From positions 89,153 through 153,152 of the forward strand of contig NZ_JASHKA010000016.1 of assembly GCF_030732845.1 (NCBI RefSeq): a stretch of DNA of 64,000 nt, read 5' to 3'. The position numbers were made by a program, and so were the translations under genes. This stretch comes from Roseibium sp. MMSF_3544. Lineage in GTDB: Bacteria; Pseudomonadota; Alphaproteobacteria; Rhizobiales; Stappiaceae. The notes beneath the pieces were generated by a model. The model searched no databases, was not told the DNA's origin, and was given only the letters and a program-made list of their open reading frames with translations. Below, in pieces: positions 56,041 through 63,933 of the stretch (positions are counted from its first letter, which is position 1; each line of letters opens with the position of its first letter).

Positions 56041-56841
56041 TCAGAAAACGTCGAAGGCAAACCGGTAGCTGACGCCGACGCCGAGGCTGAACTGGTCCTT
56101 GCTGCCGGCTTCCGCGATCGGGCTGTCAGCCGCGTCGCCGACGAGGCGGTCGTAGGAGCCGCGGATGTGCAGGCGCACGTCATCGTTCCAGTCGTAGCTG
56201 CCGCGTGCTGCGACGCCGACGCTTTTGAAGCCGGGGCTGGGGTCGAACTGGGTAAGGCGGCCGCCGCTGTTGGCAGCTTCTGTCGCGGTCACACCGAAAT
56301 AGGTGTCCATGTACTCGCCGGATGCGAAGCTGGCGCGCGGGCCGAAGCTGACTTCCCATTTGTCCGTCGGATAGACAATCCCGTCGACACCAAGCTGACC
56401 GACCTGGCCGGTATGGCCGTTGAAGCCCTGGCGGAGTTCGGCAAAGGCACGGAAGTGCTCCGTGCGGAAGCCCCCACCGAGACCGGCTTCAAAAGCCCAG
56501 TCAACCGTGTTCGTGCCGGTCAGGTCCGCACTGTCGCTGGCCTTGCGCTCACCGACGAAGTTGAAGGACGGGAAGAAGAAGACGCCAGCCTTGCGGCGTC
56601 CGTCGACCACCTGGCCAAGGCCTGGCAGATAGAACCGTCCGACCGAAATGATCGGCATCGGATAGATCAGGTAAGAGTCCGCCGACTCGTAACGAGGCTG
56701 AACAATTGCGCCGATACCGAGATCGACCACGAATTGCTTCGTTGCATCCTGGGCGGAAATATCACCGCTTTGCGCGAAAGCGGTTCCGGACACGGCGCCC
56801 AGAGAAAGAGCGAGGGCTGCGCGCGACAACATCTTGAACAT
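56041..56841 (-). CDS. MipA/OmpV-family outer-membrane protein
   Basis: 266 residues. A signal peptide (LSRAALALSLGAVSGTAFAQ) is followed by a beta-barrel-type sequence of alternating strands ending SLGVGVSYRFAFDVF, whose last Phe is typical of outer-membrane proteins. GIGAIVQPRYESADSYLIYPMPIISVGRFYLPG is the MipA/OmpV signature. ATG 56841 gives a signal peptide directly; ATG 56856 is possible. Function in the envelope is unknown. Confidence 0.87.
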   Translation of the reverse strand: MFKMLSRAALALSLGAVSGTAFAQSGDISAQDATKQFVVDLGIGAIVQPRYESADSYLIYPMPIISVGRFYLPGLGQVVDGRRKAGVFFFPSFNFVGERKASDSADLTGTNTVDWAFEAGLGGGFRTEHFRAFAELRQGFNGHTGQVGQLGVDGIVYPTDKWEVSFGPRASFASGEYMDTYFGVTATEAANSGGRLTQFDPSPGFKSVGVAARGSYDWNDDVRLHIRGSYDRLVGDAADSPIAEAGSKDQFSLGVGVSYRFAFDVF

Positions 56842-57089
56842 TAAGGCCACATCCATATGGAAGTCATTGGGCGGCAAGATAGCACGAAGCGGAGTTACTC
56901 AAAGCCTAATGAATACCAGTTTTGCGTGAGTGTTGCATTTAAGCATCGTTTTCCGGCGCGTCCTCTTCAAAAGCGGTCCAAACCCGGTGCGTCCGCATTT
57001 TAATGTTCTTTCAAGTGCCGTCTTGCAGGGGCGCTTTCTGGAAGCTACATGATGATCGAGACAGACCCTGAACGGCTACGGACCAGACC

Positions 57090-57386
57090 ATGACTGCATT
57101 ATTCAACGTCATCCTCATCGCGCTGGAGCTCTATACCTATGTGATCATTGCCAGTGCGATCTTCTCCTGGCTCTACGCCTTCAATATCGTCAACTCGAAC
57201 AATCAGATCATCAACTCCATCGGGCGGGTTCTCTATAACCTGACGGAGCCGGCGCTCAGGCCCATACGCCGGTTCATGCCCGACCTCGGCGGCATCGACA
57301 TTTCCCCGGTCATCCTGCTGCTGCTGATCATCTTCATTCGCCAGATCATCATCATCAATATCCTGCCGATGGTCAGCGGATTCTGA
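57090..57386 (+). CDS. YggT-family membrane protein
   Basis: 98 residues with two hydrophobic segments ([25 protein letters not shown] and [24 protein letters not shown]). [28 protein letters not shown] between them is the YggT signature. The family has roles in envelope or cell-division-linked processes, and no clear biochemistry. Bidirectional terminator follows. Confidence 0.92.
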   Translation: MTALFNVILIALELYTYVIIASAIFSWLYAFNIVNSNNQIINSIGRVLYNLTEPALRPIRRFMPDLGGIDISPVILLLLIIFIRQIIIINILPMVSGF

Positions 57387-57407
57387 AGGTTCGCTCCGTT
57401 TGAGACG

Positions 57408-57440
57408 AAAAAAAGCCCGGGCCGATTGGCCCGGGCTTTT
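57408..57440. terminator. Bidirectional intrinsic terminator
   Basis: A nine-pair stem GCCCGGGCC-GATT-GGCCCGGGC is flanked by AAAAAAA and TTTT, serving the YggT gene and the convergent Trm112 gene. Confidence 0.9.
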
Positions 57441-57462
57441 CGGTTTCCGGAGCAGCCTCCGG

Positions 57463-57654
57463 TCAGTCTTCCAGTTTGCGGGCCTCGTCGGCCAGCATGA
57501 TCGGAATGCCGTTGCGGATCGGATAAGCGAGTTTGGCGGACCGGGAAATAAGTTCCTTGGCCTCGGTGTCGTATTCCAGCGTTGTCTTGGTCACCGGGCA
57601 CACGAGTAATTCCAGCAGTTTCCGGTCAACGGGACGGTCGGTGGTTTCGGTCAT
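57463..57654 (-). CDS. Trm112-family protein
   Basis: 63 residues. [47 protein letters not shown] is the whole Trm112 fold in one word; in bacteria it has a Cys-poor zinc-less form. Archaeal and eukaryotic homologues activate methyltransferases; the bacterial role is unknown. ATG 57654 is used; the third gene of the YbbN-LON-Trm112 leftward set. Confidence 0.9.
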   Translation of the reverse strand: MTETTDRPVDRKLLELLVCPVTKTTLEYDTEAKELISRSAKLAYPIRNGIPIMLADEARKLED

Positions 57655-57690
57655 GGGAAGGTCTTTCGGTTCGGGCACGAGGGGGGTGAC

Positions 57691-58374
57691 CTACTGCAGC
57701 GTCGTGCCGCCATCGTTCTGGGATTTTGCCAGATCCATTTCCGTTATGGCAATCAGTGTTTCGGCCCGCGTCTTCAGGTCGCGGGCTTCCAGCAGAGCCT
57801 GTTTCTCCTGCGGGCCGTAGGGGCACATCATGCAAAGTGCGTTGACGAGCACCTCGGTTTCGGCTTCCGAAACGCTTTGCCAGTCCGCTTCCAGGTTGTT
57901 GGCATCAAGATAGTCGCGCAGGGTCTTCAAAAGGCCGTTGCGGTCCACATCCTCTTCGCCGTCGCCGCACCTGAGATCGGCGGCGAAGGGTGCAAAGTCG
58001 CATTCGACCTCGCGGAAGGCACTGTAGGAATTCAATTCCTTGCCAAGGGTAAAGCGGGTTATGCCCTGGAGTGTGACGAGGTAGCGCCCGTCACCGGTTT
58101 CCTGAAAGCTCGTCAGACGTCCGACGCAGCCGACCGTTGCAAGTGACGGCGTGTCCATATCGCTTCCCGGCACTTCGGCGATCGGCTGGACCATGCCGAT
58201 CAGCCGGTTTCCGGCCAGCGCGGCATCGATCATGTCCAGGTACCGCTGCTCAAAGATATTCAGGGGCAACTGGGTTCTGGGAAGGAGTAGGGCACCGGAC
58301 AGCGGAAACACAGGCAACACAGGCGGCAAGTCCGCAATCGTTTCATAAATGGCATTTCCCGCCTGCATCTCCAC
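57691..58374 (-). CDS. LON substrate-binding-domain protein
   Basis: 227 residues. LPPVLPVFPLSGALLLPRTQLPLNIFEQRYLDMIDAAL is the opening of the Lon N-terminal (PUA-like) domain, without the ATPase or protease parts of Lon. GVGRLTSFQETGDGRYLVTLQGI-like text follows. The helical C-terminus lies at residues 150-215. It may present substrates to a protease; partner unknown. The start is GTG 58374. It lies between the YbbN-like and Trm112 genes. Confidence 0.9.
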   Translation of the reverse strand: MEMQAGNAIYETIADLPPVLPVFPLSGALLLPRTQLPLNIFEQRYLDMIDAALAGNRLIGMVQPIAEVPGSDMDTPSLATVGCVGRLTSFQETGDGRYLVTLQGITRFTLGKELNSYSAFREVECDFAPFAADLRCGDGEEDVDRNGLLKTLRDYLDANNLEADWQSVSEAETEVLVNALCMMCPYGPQEKQALLEARDLKTRAETLIAITEMDLAKSQNDGGTTLQ

Positions 58375-58453
58375 GCCTTCTTTTTGTTCTTTCCCGGATC
58401 GGGTTACGGTCGGCTCTTTGTTCCCCCCGTAAATGTGTCAGATCCTGAGATCG

Positions 58454-59452
58454 TCAAGAAAACAGAACGGCGGAGAGTTTGCGGCGGCCGTAGTTGCTGG
58501 CCGGATCCTTGAAGCCCCAGGCCTCGAAAAACTGCAGCAACTGTTTGCGTGCACCGTCCTCGTTCCAGTCCCGGTCGCGGCGGACAATCTCGATCAGCTG
58601 ATCGACGGCGCCTTCCTTGTCACCCTTGCCGTTCAGCCCGAGCGCCAGGTCGAACCGGGCCTGATGATCAAGCGGGTCCTTGGCAATCCTGTCGTGAAGA
58701 TCGGCAAGGTCGCCGAGCGAAGCTGCCTGTTCGACAAGATCGAGGGCTGCCTTGGCAGCGGTGTAGGCCTCGTCGGACCGTTTTTCCTCCGGAACGAGCT
58801 CCAGCGCCTGTTTGGCGCGCTCCAGTTCGTCGGCGCCGATATAGCACTGGGCAAGGCCGGCAATCGCGGCGACATTTTCCGGTTCCATCTGCATGACGGC
58901 TCCGTAAAGCTGTGCTGCCTGCGCAAAATCCTTTGCGGCCAGCAGTTCCTCGGCCTGCTCCAGAAAGGCGTCCGCCTGGTTTGCCGGGGCCGGTCCGCCC
59001 AGCTTTTCGATGAAGGCCTTGACCTCGCTTTCCTGTTGCGCACCCATGAAACCGTCCACCGGCTGGCCGTCCTTGAACGCAACCACGGCCGGAATGGACT
59101 GAATGCCCATCTGCCCGGCAATCTCCGGGTGATCGTCAATGTTCATCTTGGCCAGTTTGACGGTGCCGCCGGCTGCCTGAACCGCCTTTTCGATGATCGG
59201 CGTCAGCTGTTTGCACGGCCCGCACCAGGGCGCCCAGAAATCGACAAGGACCGGTTGCTGGCGGGAGGCCTCCAGAACGTCCGCCATGAAGGTCTGCGTG
59301 GTGACGTCGAAAACGAGGTCGCCGCCGGACGGACCGTTGCCGCCGCCGCCATCGCCTCCGAAACCGCCGCCCTGACCGCCATAGCCGCCGCCCATGCTGT
59401 CTCCGAAACCGCCGCCAACCTGGCCACCGACGCTGTAATTGCCGTTACTCAT
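58454..59452 (-). CDS. Thioredoxin-domain co-chaperone, YbbN/CnoX-like
   Basis: 332 residues. A Gly-rich N-terminus (GGQVGGGFGDSMGGGYGGQG) of about 35 residues is followed by a thioredoxin domain with active site FWAPWCGPCKQLTP and cis-Pro SIPAVVAF, then a helical TPR-like half (ELLAAKDFAQAAQLYGAV, AEVERAK-type repeats). In E. coli CnoX holds oxidised or unfolding clients and passes them to DnaK/GroEL. The Gly-rich lead is unusual. Confidence 0.9.
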   Translation of the reverse strand: MSNGNYSVGGQVGGGFGDSMGGGYGGQGGGFGGDGGGGNGPSGGDLVFDVTTQTFMADVLEASRQQPVLVDFWAPWCGPCKQLTPIIEKAVQAAGGTVKLAKMNIDDHPEIAGQMGIQSIPAVVAFKDGQPVDGFMGAQQESEVKAFIEKLGGPAPANQADAFLEQAEELLAAKDFAQAAQLYGAVMQMEPENVAAIAGLAQCYIGADELERAKQALELVPEEKRSDEAYTAAKAALDLVEQAASLGDLADLHDRIAKDPLDHQARFDLALGLNGKGDKEGAVDQLIEIVRRDRDWNEDGARKQLLQFFEAWGFKDPASNYGRRKLSAVLFS

Positions 59453-59569
59453 CTGCCCGCCTCGTCCTTTCCGGCCAGTGCCATTTGCACGCCGGACACG
59501 TTAATGGGTTGAATTTGCTCCTAACATGGAGCGCGGAGGCCGGAATTACAAACTCCGGCATAGACCGCT

Positions 59570-60091
59570 TTACTGGGCCGCCGCTTTCGCTTGTTCACTG
59601 ACGGCCAAAACCTGCGGGTCGTGGCCGCAGGCCCTCGCAAATTTCAGGAGGTCCTCAGCGCTGATTGCCGTGGTGGCGTCATTCTTGAGCGGGTGGTAGT
59701 TGAGGATGTCATGCTCCATCATGGCCGCGTCGAAAACCGGGGTGACGCGCAATGCTTCGCGGTCGTTGATCAGCGAGAACGGGGTGACCGATCCCGGTTC
59801 GACGCCGAGAACTTCCATCAGAAGATCCGCATTGCCAAAGGAAACCCGTCCCTGGGCGCCAATGATCTGATGCACCTTCTTCAGATCGATATCCGCATCA
59901 TGCAGGGCGACGATCAGAAAAAGGCGGCTCTTCTTGTCCTTCACGAAAAGGTTTTTTGTGTGGCCGCCCGGGATCCGGTCATGGAGGTCGCCGGATTCGG
60001 CGACCGTGAATACCGGCTGGTGGTCGACCGTTGAAACCCCGATGTCCAGATCGCCGAAAAAGGCCATCAGCTCGTCGCGTGTCGCTGGCAT
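59570..60091 (-). CDS. Prolyl-tRNA editing protein, ProX/YbaK family
   Basis: 173-residue freestanding editing protein that removes alanine or cysteine misattached to tRNA(Pro). HTKNLFVKDKKSRLFLIVALHDADIDLKKV is the family signature with its catalytic Lys. FGNADLLMEVLGVEPGSVTPFSLINDRE also matches. Start ATG 60091 (MPATRDELMAFFGDLDI) fits; the frame runs open to 60223. Frequent in alphaproteobacteria whose ProRS lacks an editing insert. Confidence 0.92.
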   Translation of the reverse strand: MPATRDELMAFFGDLDIGVSTVDHQPVFTVAESGDLHDRIPGGHTKNLFVKDKKSRLFLIVALHDADIDLKKVHQIIGAQGRVSFGNADLLMEVLGVEPGSVTPFSLINDREALRVTPVFDAAMMEHDILNYHPLKNDATTAISAEDLLKFARACGHDPQVLAVSEQAKAAAQ

Positions 60092-60335
60092 GTTTTTTCC
60101 CAAAAAATTCTGATCTTCCGCGCTGTTTAACGCGTTTGTGGTGTTCGCGACAAGCGGAAACCGCTCATAAATCCCCTTGATTTCTGCGGTTTTCCGGTTT
60201 CCGGCGTGCGGGCAGCCCACCAAAAGACAGCAAAATGAAATTCTTCAATTTCGGTGTTGCAATCCGTCCCGGCTTAGTCCATATACAGCGCCACCGACGC
60301 CGAGGCAGCCTTTGCCGGAGCGCACGGGGCACTAT

Positions 60336-60410
60336 GCGGGTGTAGCTCAGGGGTAGAGCACAACCTTGCCAAGGTTGGGGTCGTGGGTTCGAATCCCATC
60401 GCCCGCTCCA
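60336..60410 (+). tRNA. tRNA-Gly (anticodon GCC)
   Basis: A complete 75-base cloverleaf: acceptor GCGGGTG pairs with CGCCCGC, D-arm GCTC...GAGC, anticodon arm with GCC at 60368-60370 (CAACCTT-GCC-AAGGTTG region), T-arm GTGGG-TTCGAAT-CCCAT, encoded CCA end. A copy of its 3' part lies at 63875-63922. Confidence 0.97.
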
Positions 60411-60416
60411 GATTTC
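60369..60416 (+). repeat. Left attachment-site-like repeat (in tRNA-Gly)
   Basis: The 48 bases from the anticodon region through the tRNA end and GATTTC beyond recur at 63875-63922 with two mismatches (29 identical bases, then a changed trio, then 16 identical). tRNA 3' ends are classical integration targets of tyrosine recombinases. Confidence 0.8.
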
Positions 60417-60996
60417 AAAATGGCCTGGGAAATTTCCCGGGCCTTTTTGTTTTTGCAGGAAACCACTCCTGTCCACACTTCCGGATTACTGCCCAAGGTG
60501 GCAGGGTGCGCAGAGCTGTGCTCTGGCAGATGTGCTCGGCCCCTGAGTTTCACCCGAATTTTGACTGCGTGCACTTGGACAGGTGCAAAAAGGTTCCGCC
60601 TACTCATTGTCCACTTTGGGCGGGGAGCGGACGTTCGCGGCAACTTGAACTAACGACTGCTCCGCGGACTTTCCTTCCGTTCGCTGTGCTGCATCATTTT
60701 TACCTCTGTCAGGCGGCAACTTGGAAGAGTGGGCGGATGTCGCGCTTTTTGCGGCGAGTTCAGGGGGGCTGCTTCTACGAAGCGGACAGCGCTTTGGACG
60801 ATCTTCTAAGGCTTACAATACCAATCAACTGAAAAAGCGGCATGCGAACGAAGACTCGATTTGGGGTTTTCCAGCCACTGGGCTTGCGGCAATCTGTTTG
60901 TCGGCGACAACACCGCTTGGCTTGCATGCAGGCCCTCCGTTACAGTTCCTGCAACGCGGTCCAAAATCATCTGACGACGGACGAGGAGCGAATACC
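60417..60996. other. Island left flank without a gene
   Basis: 580 bases. A hairpin terminator follows the tRNA (60422-60455). Several short frames exist on both strands but none has a family feature or ribosome-binding site. No integrase remnant was recognised. Confidence 0.5.
60422..60455 (+). terminator. Intrinsic terminator after tRNA-Gly
   Basis: GGCCTGGGAAA pairs with TTTCCCGGGCC, followed by TTTTTGTTTTT. Confidence 0.75.
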
Positions 60997-61250
60997 ATGG
61001 CTATCAAGGCAGCGAGCGTCGATATCCGCGATGCGCGGGAACTGGGCCGAGACGGGCGTATCCCGAAGGTCTTTCTTGCGCCGCGCGGTGGGTTGAGATT
61101 CTGGGCCCAGCCCGGTGCTCGATGGCGTTGAAGACGCTGCAAGATATGGGGATGGGGAACATTGCCGAAATGACCGGCGGGTCAGCCGCCTGGCGCGATC
61201 CTGATGGGCCGGTCGAGCAGAGGGGGCTGACCGTAGGGCATGTCCAGTGA
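60997..61250 (+). pseudogene. Rhodanese-like pseudogene
   Basis: Two fragments in different frames: from 60997 ASVDIRDARELGRDGRIPK continues APRGGLRFWAQPG and stops at 61131; from 61122 in another frame SMALKTLQDMGMGNIAEMTGGSAAWRDP runs to 61250. Rhodanese proteins carry these as one stretch, with about 30 residues including the catalytic Cys loop between them. Here that part is deleted. GAGGAG lies before the ATG. It overlaps the next gene's start. Confidence 0.75.
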
Positions 61251-62346
61251 AGTCCCCATCGACTACCGTGCGCTGGCCGCCCGGAGCCCGCCGCACCTTT
61301 CGGTCGAAGAGCTTGCGATTTTGGAGGGCGAAGCAGTCGCCGTCGCCGCCGCGTGCAAACTCCTCGCGGCTTACCATGTCCACACCGGAAATATTGAGAC
61401 TGCGCTTACCTATGCGCGCCAGGGATATGCGCTGGTGCCAGAGGCTGAGGCGGCAGGCAATATCGCCCGAATTCTGCTAGGTCTGCGGCGCTATTCCGAC
61501 GCCCGCGACCTTGCCGCCGCAGAAGGTCCTTTCGATCCAATCGACCGCCAACTGGTCTTAACGGAAACCCATTGGCGATTAGGTGCGGACGACCTTTCTC
61601 GTGACGCGGGACGCGTCGCAATCGCGCTACTGGATGCCAACGCCGCGACCTGCACTCGAAAACCAAAGAAGAAACCGCGGAGCGGCGGGCTGAACGTCCT
61701 CTCCTATTCGCTCTTCGGCGATCAGCCTCGTTACCTTGACGGTGCGCTTCGCAATGCGGTCGTCGCGCGGCACCTCTATCCTGGCTGGCGCGTTCGCTTC
61801 TACGTAGATGCGACTGTCCCCAATCGAAGCAAGTCCTTACTCACGAATGAGGGCGCAGAACTGATTGAGATCGCACCGGAAGACCCGCTCGCCCGTTTTG
61901 GAACCTGTTGGCGCTTTTTGGTGGAGGACGATTCTGATGTCGCGCTCTATGTCGTGCGCGATTGCGATGCGGTGATCAACGTAAAGGAACGTGCGGCTGT
62001 TGAGGAATGGCTGATCTCGGGCCTCACTCTCCATGTCATGCGTGACCACCCCTGCCATGCTGCGTTGATCCTCGCCGGCATGTGGGGCGCACGCGCCGGA
62101 CGCCTCGGCCCGATGCGCGATCGGCTGCTCGACTTCGTTGCCGGCCGGCCCGAAGCGACTGGAGACTATGATTTCGACCAGAAATTCCTGCGTCATGAGG
62201 TCTGGCCGCTTATGAAAGACGACATGATGCAACATGACAGTTGGTTTAAATACCACGGCAGCCAGCCCTTCCGTGCTGAGTTCAACCTGCCGCCCTACCG
62301 CCACATCGGGCAAGACGACTCCGTCGCGTTGTCACAAGGGCTGTGA
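61240..62346 (+). CDS. Glycosyltransferase with N-terminal TPR-like domain
   Basis: 368 residues. The first 130 residues are helical and TPR-like (AAACKLLAAYHVHTGNIETALTYARQGYALVPEAE). The C-terminal part starts LNVLSYSLFGDQPRYLDGALRNAV and contains a DxD motif, VVRDCDAVINV with Asp241 and Asp243, then FDQKFLRHEVWPLM and an acidic/aromatic end: features of GT-A-fold sugar transferases. It lies 61 bases before the small double-glycine peptide gene and in the same direction. Probable role: sugar addition to that peptide or to a surface glycan; acceptor is inferred. Confidence 0.75.
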   Translation: MSSEVPIDYRALAARSPPHLSVEELAILEGEAVAVAAACKLLAAYHVHTGNIETALTYARQGYALVPEAEAAGNIARILLGLRRYSDARDLAAAEGPFDPIDRQLVLTETHWRLGADDLSRDAGRVAIALLDANAATCTRKPKKKPRSGGLNVLSYSLFGDQPRYLDGALRNAVVARHLYPGWRVRFYVDATVPNRSKSLLTNEGAELIEIAPEDPLARFGTCWRFLVEDDSDVALYVVRDCDAVINVKERAAVEEWLISGLTLHVMRDHPCHAALILAGMWGARAGRLGPMRDRLLDFVAGRPEATGDYDFDQKFLRHEVWPLMKDDMMQHDSWFKYHGSQPFRAEFNLPPYRHIGQDDSVALSQGL

Positions 62347-62407
62347 AAAAGGTTCTGGGTTCGCTGGTACTTCGGGTATGCTGTCCATATTTCAAATGGA
62401 GGCATTG

Positions 62408-62662
62408 ATGACCAAAGATAAGAAAGACGATACAGCGCCAGAAGAATTGAACGACGAGGCACTGGACGATGTAACGGGCGGCTTGCAATTCTCTAAGACC
62501 ATGGCGACCAAAAGCAGCAAGGTGCGCCTGCCGACCGGCGGTCTCGGTATGACACCGGAGCTCTCCGGTGCGATAGACAAAAAGGTTCTTCCGACGGGTG
62601 GAGATGGCCAAACGCCTCCGCTTGATGTGGGGTTCACTCTCGACGACAAAAAGGGCACCTGA
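62408..62662 (+). CDS. Small peptide precursor candidate with double-glycine leader and LPTGG repeats
   Basis: 84 residues. GGAGG lies five bases before ATG 62408. Residues 1-25 are acidic and end EELNDEALDDVTGG, which resembles double-glycine leaders of secreted or post-translationally modified peptides. The tail, residues 26-84, carries two copies of LPTGGxGxTPxL at 41 and 61, exactly 20 residues apart, with KV or KVR before each. Tail is rich in Gly, Thr, Lys and lacks Cys, Trp and Tyr. It sits between a glycosyltransferase gene and a convergent sulfotransferase gene. The processed product is an inference. Confidence 0.7.
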   Translation: MTKDKKDDTAPEELNDEALDDVTGGLQFSKTMATKSSKVRLPTGGLGMTPELSGAIDKKVLPTGGDGQTPPLDVGFTLDDKKGT

Positions 62663-62668
62663 AGCCGT

Positions 62669-63478
62669 TCAGATCGGGTAACCGAAGCGATGCATGGCCT
62701 CGCCGATCCTCGATCTGATGAACGCGATATCTGTGTCGGCGTAGACGTTGGATGAGTCATTTTGTGCGCTGGTGAGCACGGTCCGAGCGTTGATCTCAGG
62801 TCGTTCGCGCGAGAGCCGGCACCAACCCATCTCTGCGGCGATCCGATCCATCTCTACGTTGTAGTCCGTGTTCAACGCCTCGTAACGGACAAGTCTGATA
62901 CCCGGGTGTACCATGGCGGCTTTGGCCCAGCCTTCCACGTGCACGCGCCAGCGAGTGAGCATGTCAGGCAACTGCTCCATCTGGTAGCGTAACATGGCAC
63001 CCATCGGAGCCGCCCGGATGAAAGCGGCTGCTGAGGCGCATTTGGGCCCTTCCGGCCAGTCGAGCGCGTTCAGGAAATGCCGATAGCTGTGCATGACGTC
63101 CCGCGGATCGCGATGGATACAGAAGATGTCGGCATGGGTCAGCACTTCGTCGATCACCGGCTCGAAGAAGGCGAATTGATGATGCGACTTTCGCAACCAA
63201 GTCGGCTCCACCGCCCTGTTCTCACGAAAGAAAAAAGCGACCGAGGCTGGGTGATACCAGTTCAGGTTTACAGTTGCCTGGTCGAGCATGAGATGCGCGT
63301 CCCGCTCCAGTCCGAAGCTTACCGCCAGCGCGTTCATGAGAAAATGGGTGCCAGAGCGTTCATGACTCACGACCACCACCCGTTTCGCTGAAGGATCCTC
63401 AGGTCCGCTCACCAGTCCCACTTCCATCCGGAAAAAGGCGCATCTCTCGCTGGTCCCGTGAGGCGACGACGAAAGCAC
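62669..63478 (-). CDS. Sulfotransferase-domain protein
   Basis: 269 residues with the GTG start used. The 5'-phosphosulfate loop is SHERSGTHFL (residues 38-47), and the 3'-phosphate site is IHRDPRDVMHSYRHF, with Arg123 and Ser131: both PAPS-binding motifs of cytosolic sulfotransferases. The end GEAMHRFGYPI is typical of the fold's last helix. Substrate unknown; possible sugar or peptide. It is convergent with the small peptide gene, stops six bases apart. An ATG at 63427 is the other start. Confidence 0.85.
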   Translation of the reverse strand: MLSSSPHGTSERCAFFRMEVGLVSGPEDPSAKRVVVVSHERSGTHFLMNALAVSFGLERDAHLMLDQATVNLNWYHPASVAFFFRENRAVEPTWLRKSHHQFAFFEPVIDEVLTHADIFCIHRDPRDVMHSYRHFLNALDWPEGPKCASAAAFIRAAPMGAMLRYQMEQLPDMLTRWRVHVEGWAKAAMVHPGIRLVRYEALNTDYNVEMDRIAAEMGWCRLSRERPEINARTVLTSAQNDSSNVYADTDIAFIRSRIGEAMHRFGYPI

Positions 63479-63874
63479 CTGCTCCGCAAGCGCCTTGCAA
63501 GCCGCCTTGCCCGATCGTGATGCGCATCGCTGCGCTGCGATAGCAACTTAGCGCCATGGCAGCAGCCTGTCGATCTGGATCATCTTGTGCTCGGCGATCG
63601 GCGCGAGGACATCTGGGAGCAAAGCTTGAGCTGTGAGAAAGCGGGCGCTTGTAGCCTATAACACCATAGTCAATCTTGGCTTGGAGCCGACGTTCAATGC
63701 AAGCGGCCCAATGTCCGCTCTGAGCCGTGAGCCGTCATTTTCATTCGGCAGTCTTGTTCATAAAAGTATAGGATTATGAACGAGTGCTAGACGCGTTCAT
63801 TTTTCTGAACTCAGTTGGCGTTTTGTCGGCATGTCGCTTACTCCGTTGTTCAGTGTAAGCGCTTCAAATCCTCA

Positions 63875-63922
63875 CCAAGGTTGGGGTCGTGGGTTCGAAT
63901 CCCTTTGCCCGCTCCAGATTTC
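63875..63922 (+). repeat. Right attachment-site-like repeat (tRNA-Gly 3' copy)
   Basis: Copy of 60369-60416 with two changes, in the same orientation. It lacks the tRNA 5' half, so it is not a gene. Together the two repeats bracket 3.5 kb. Confidence 0.8.
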
Positions 63923-63933
63923 TCATGTCCAGC

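Noticed and set aside
60417..60832. Integrase or transposase remnant beside the tRNA
   Set aside because: Frames here have no recombinase motif; only short overlapping shadows.
62528..62629. LPTGG as a sortase sorting signal
   Set aside because: No membrane segment or basic tail follows, and the host appears Gram-negative.
63868..63917. Second tRNA gene
   Set aside because: Only the 3' half is present, without the acceptor and D-arm 5' part, and it carries mismatches; it is a repeat copy.
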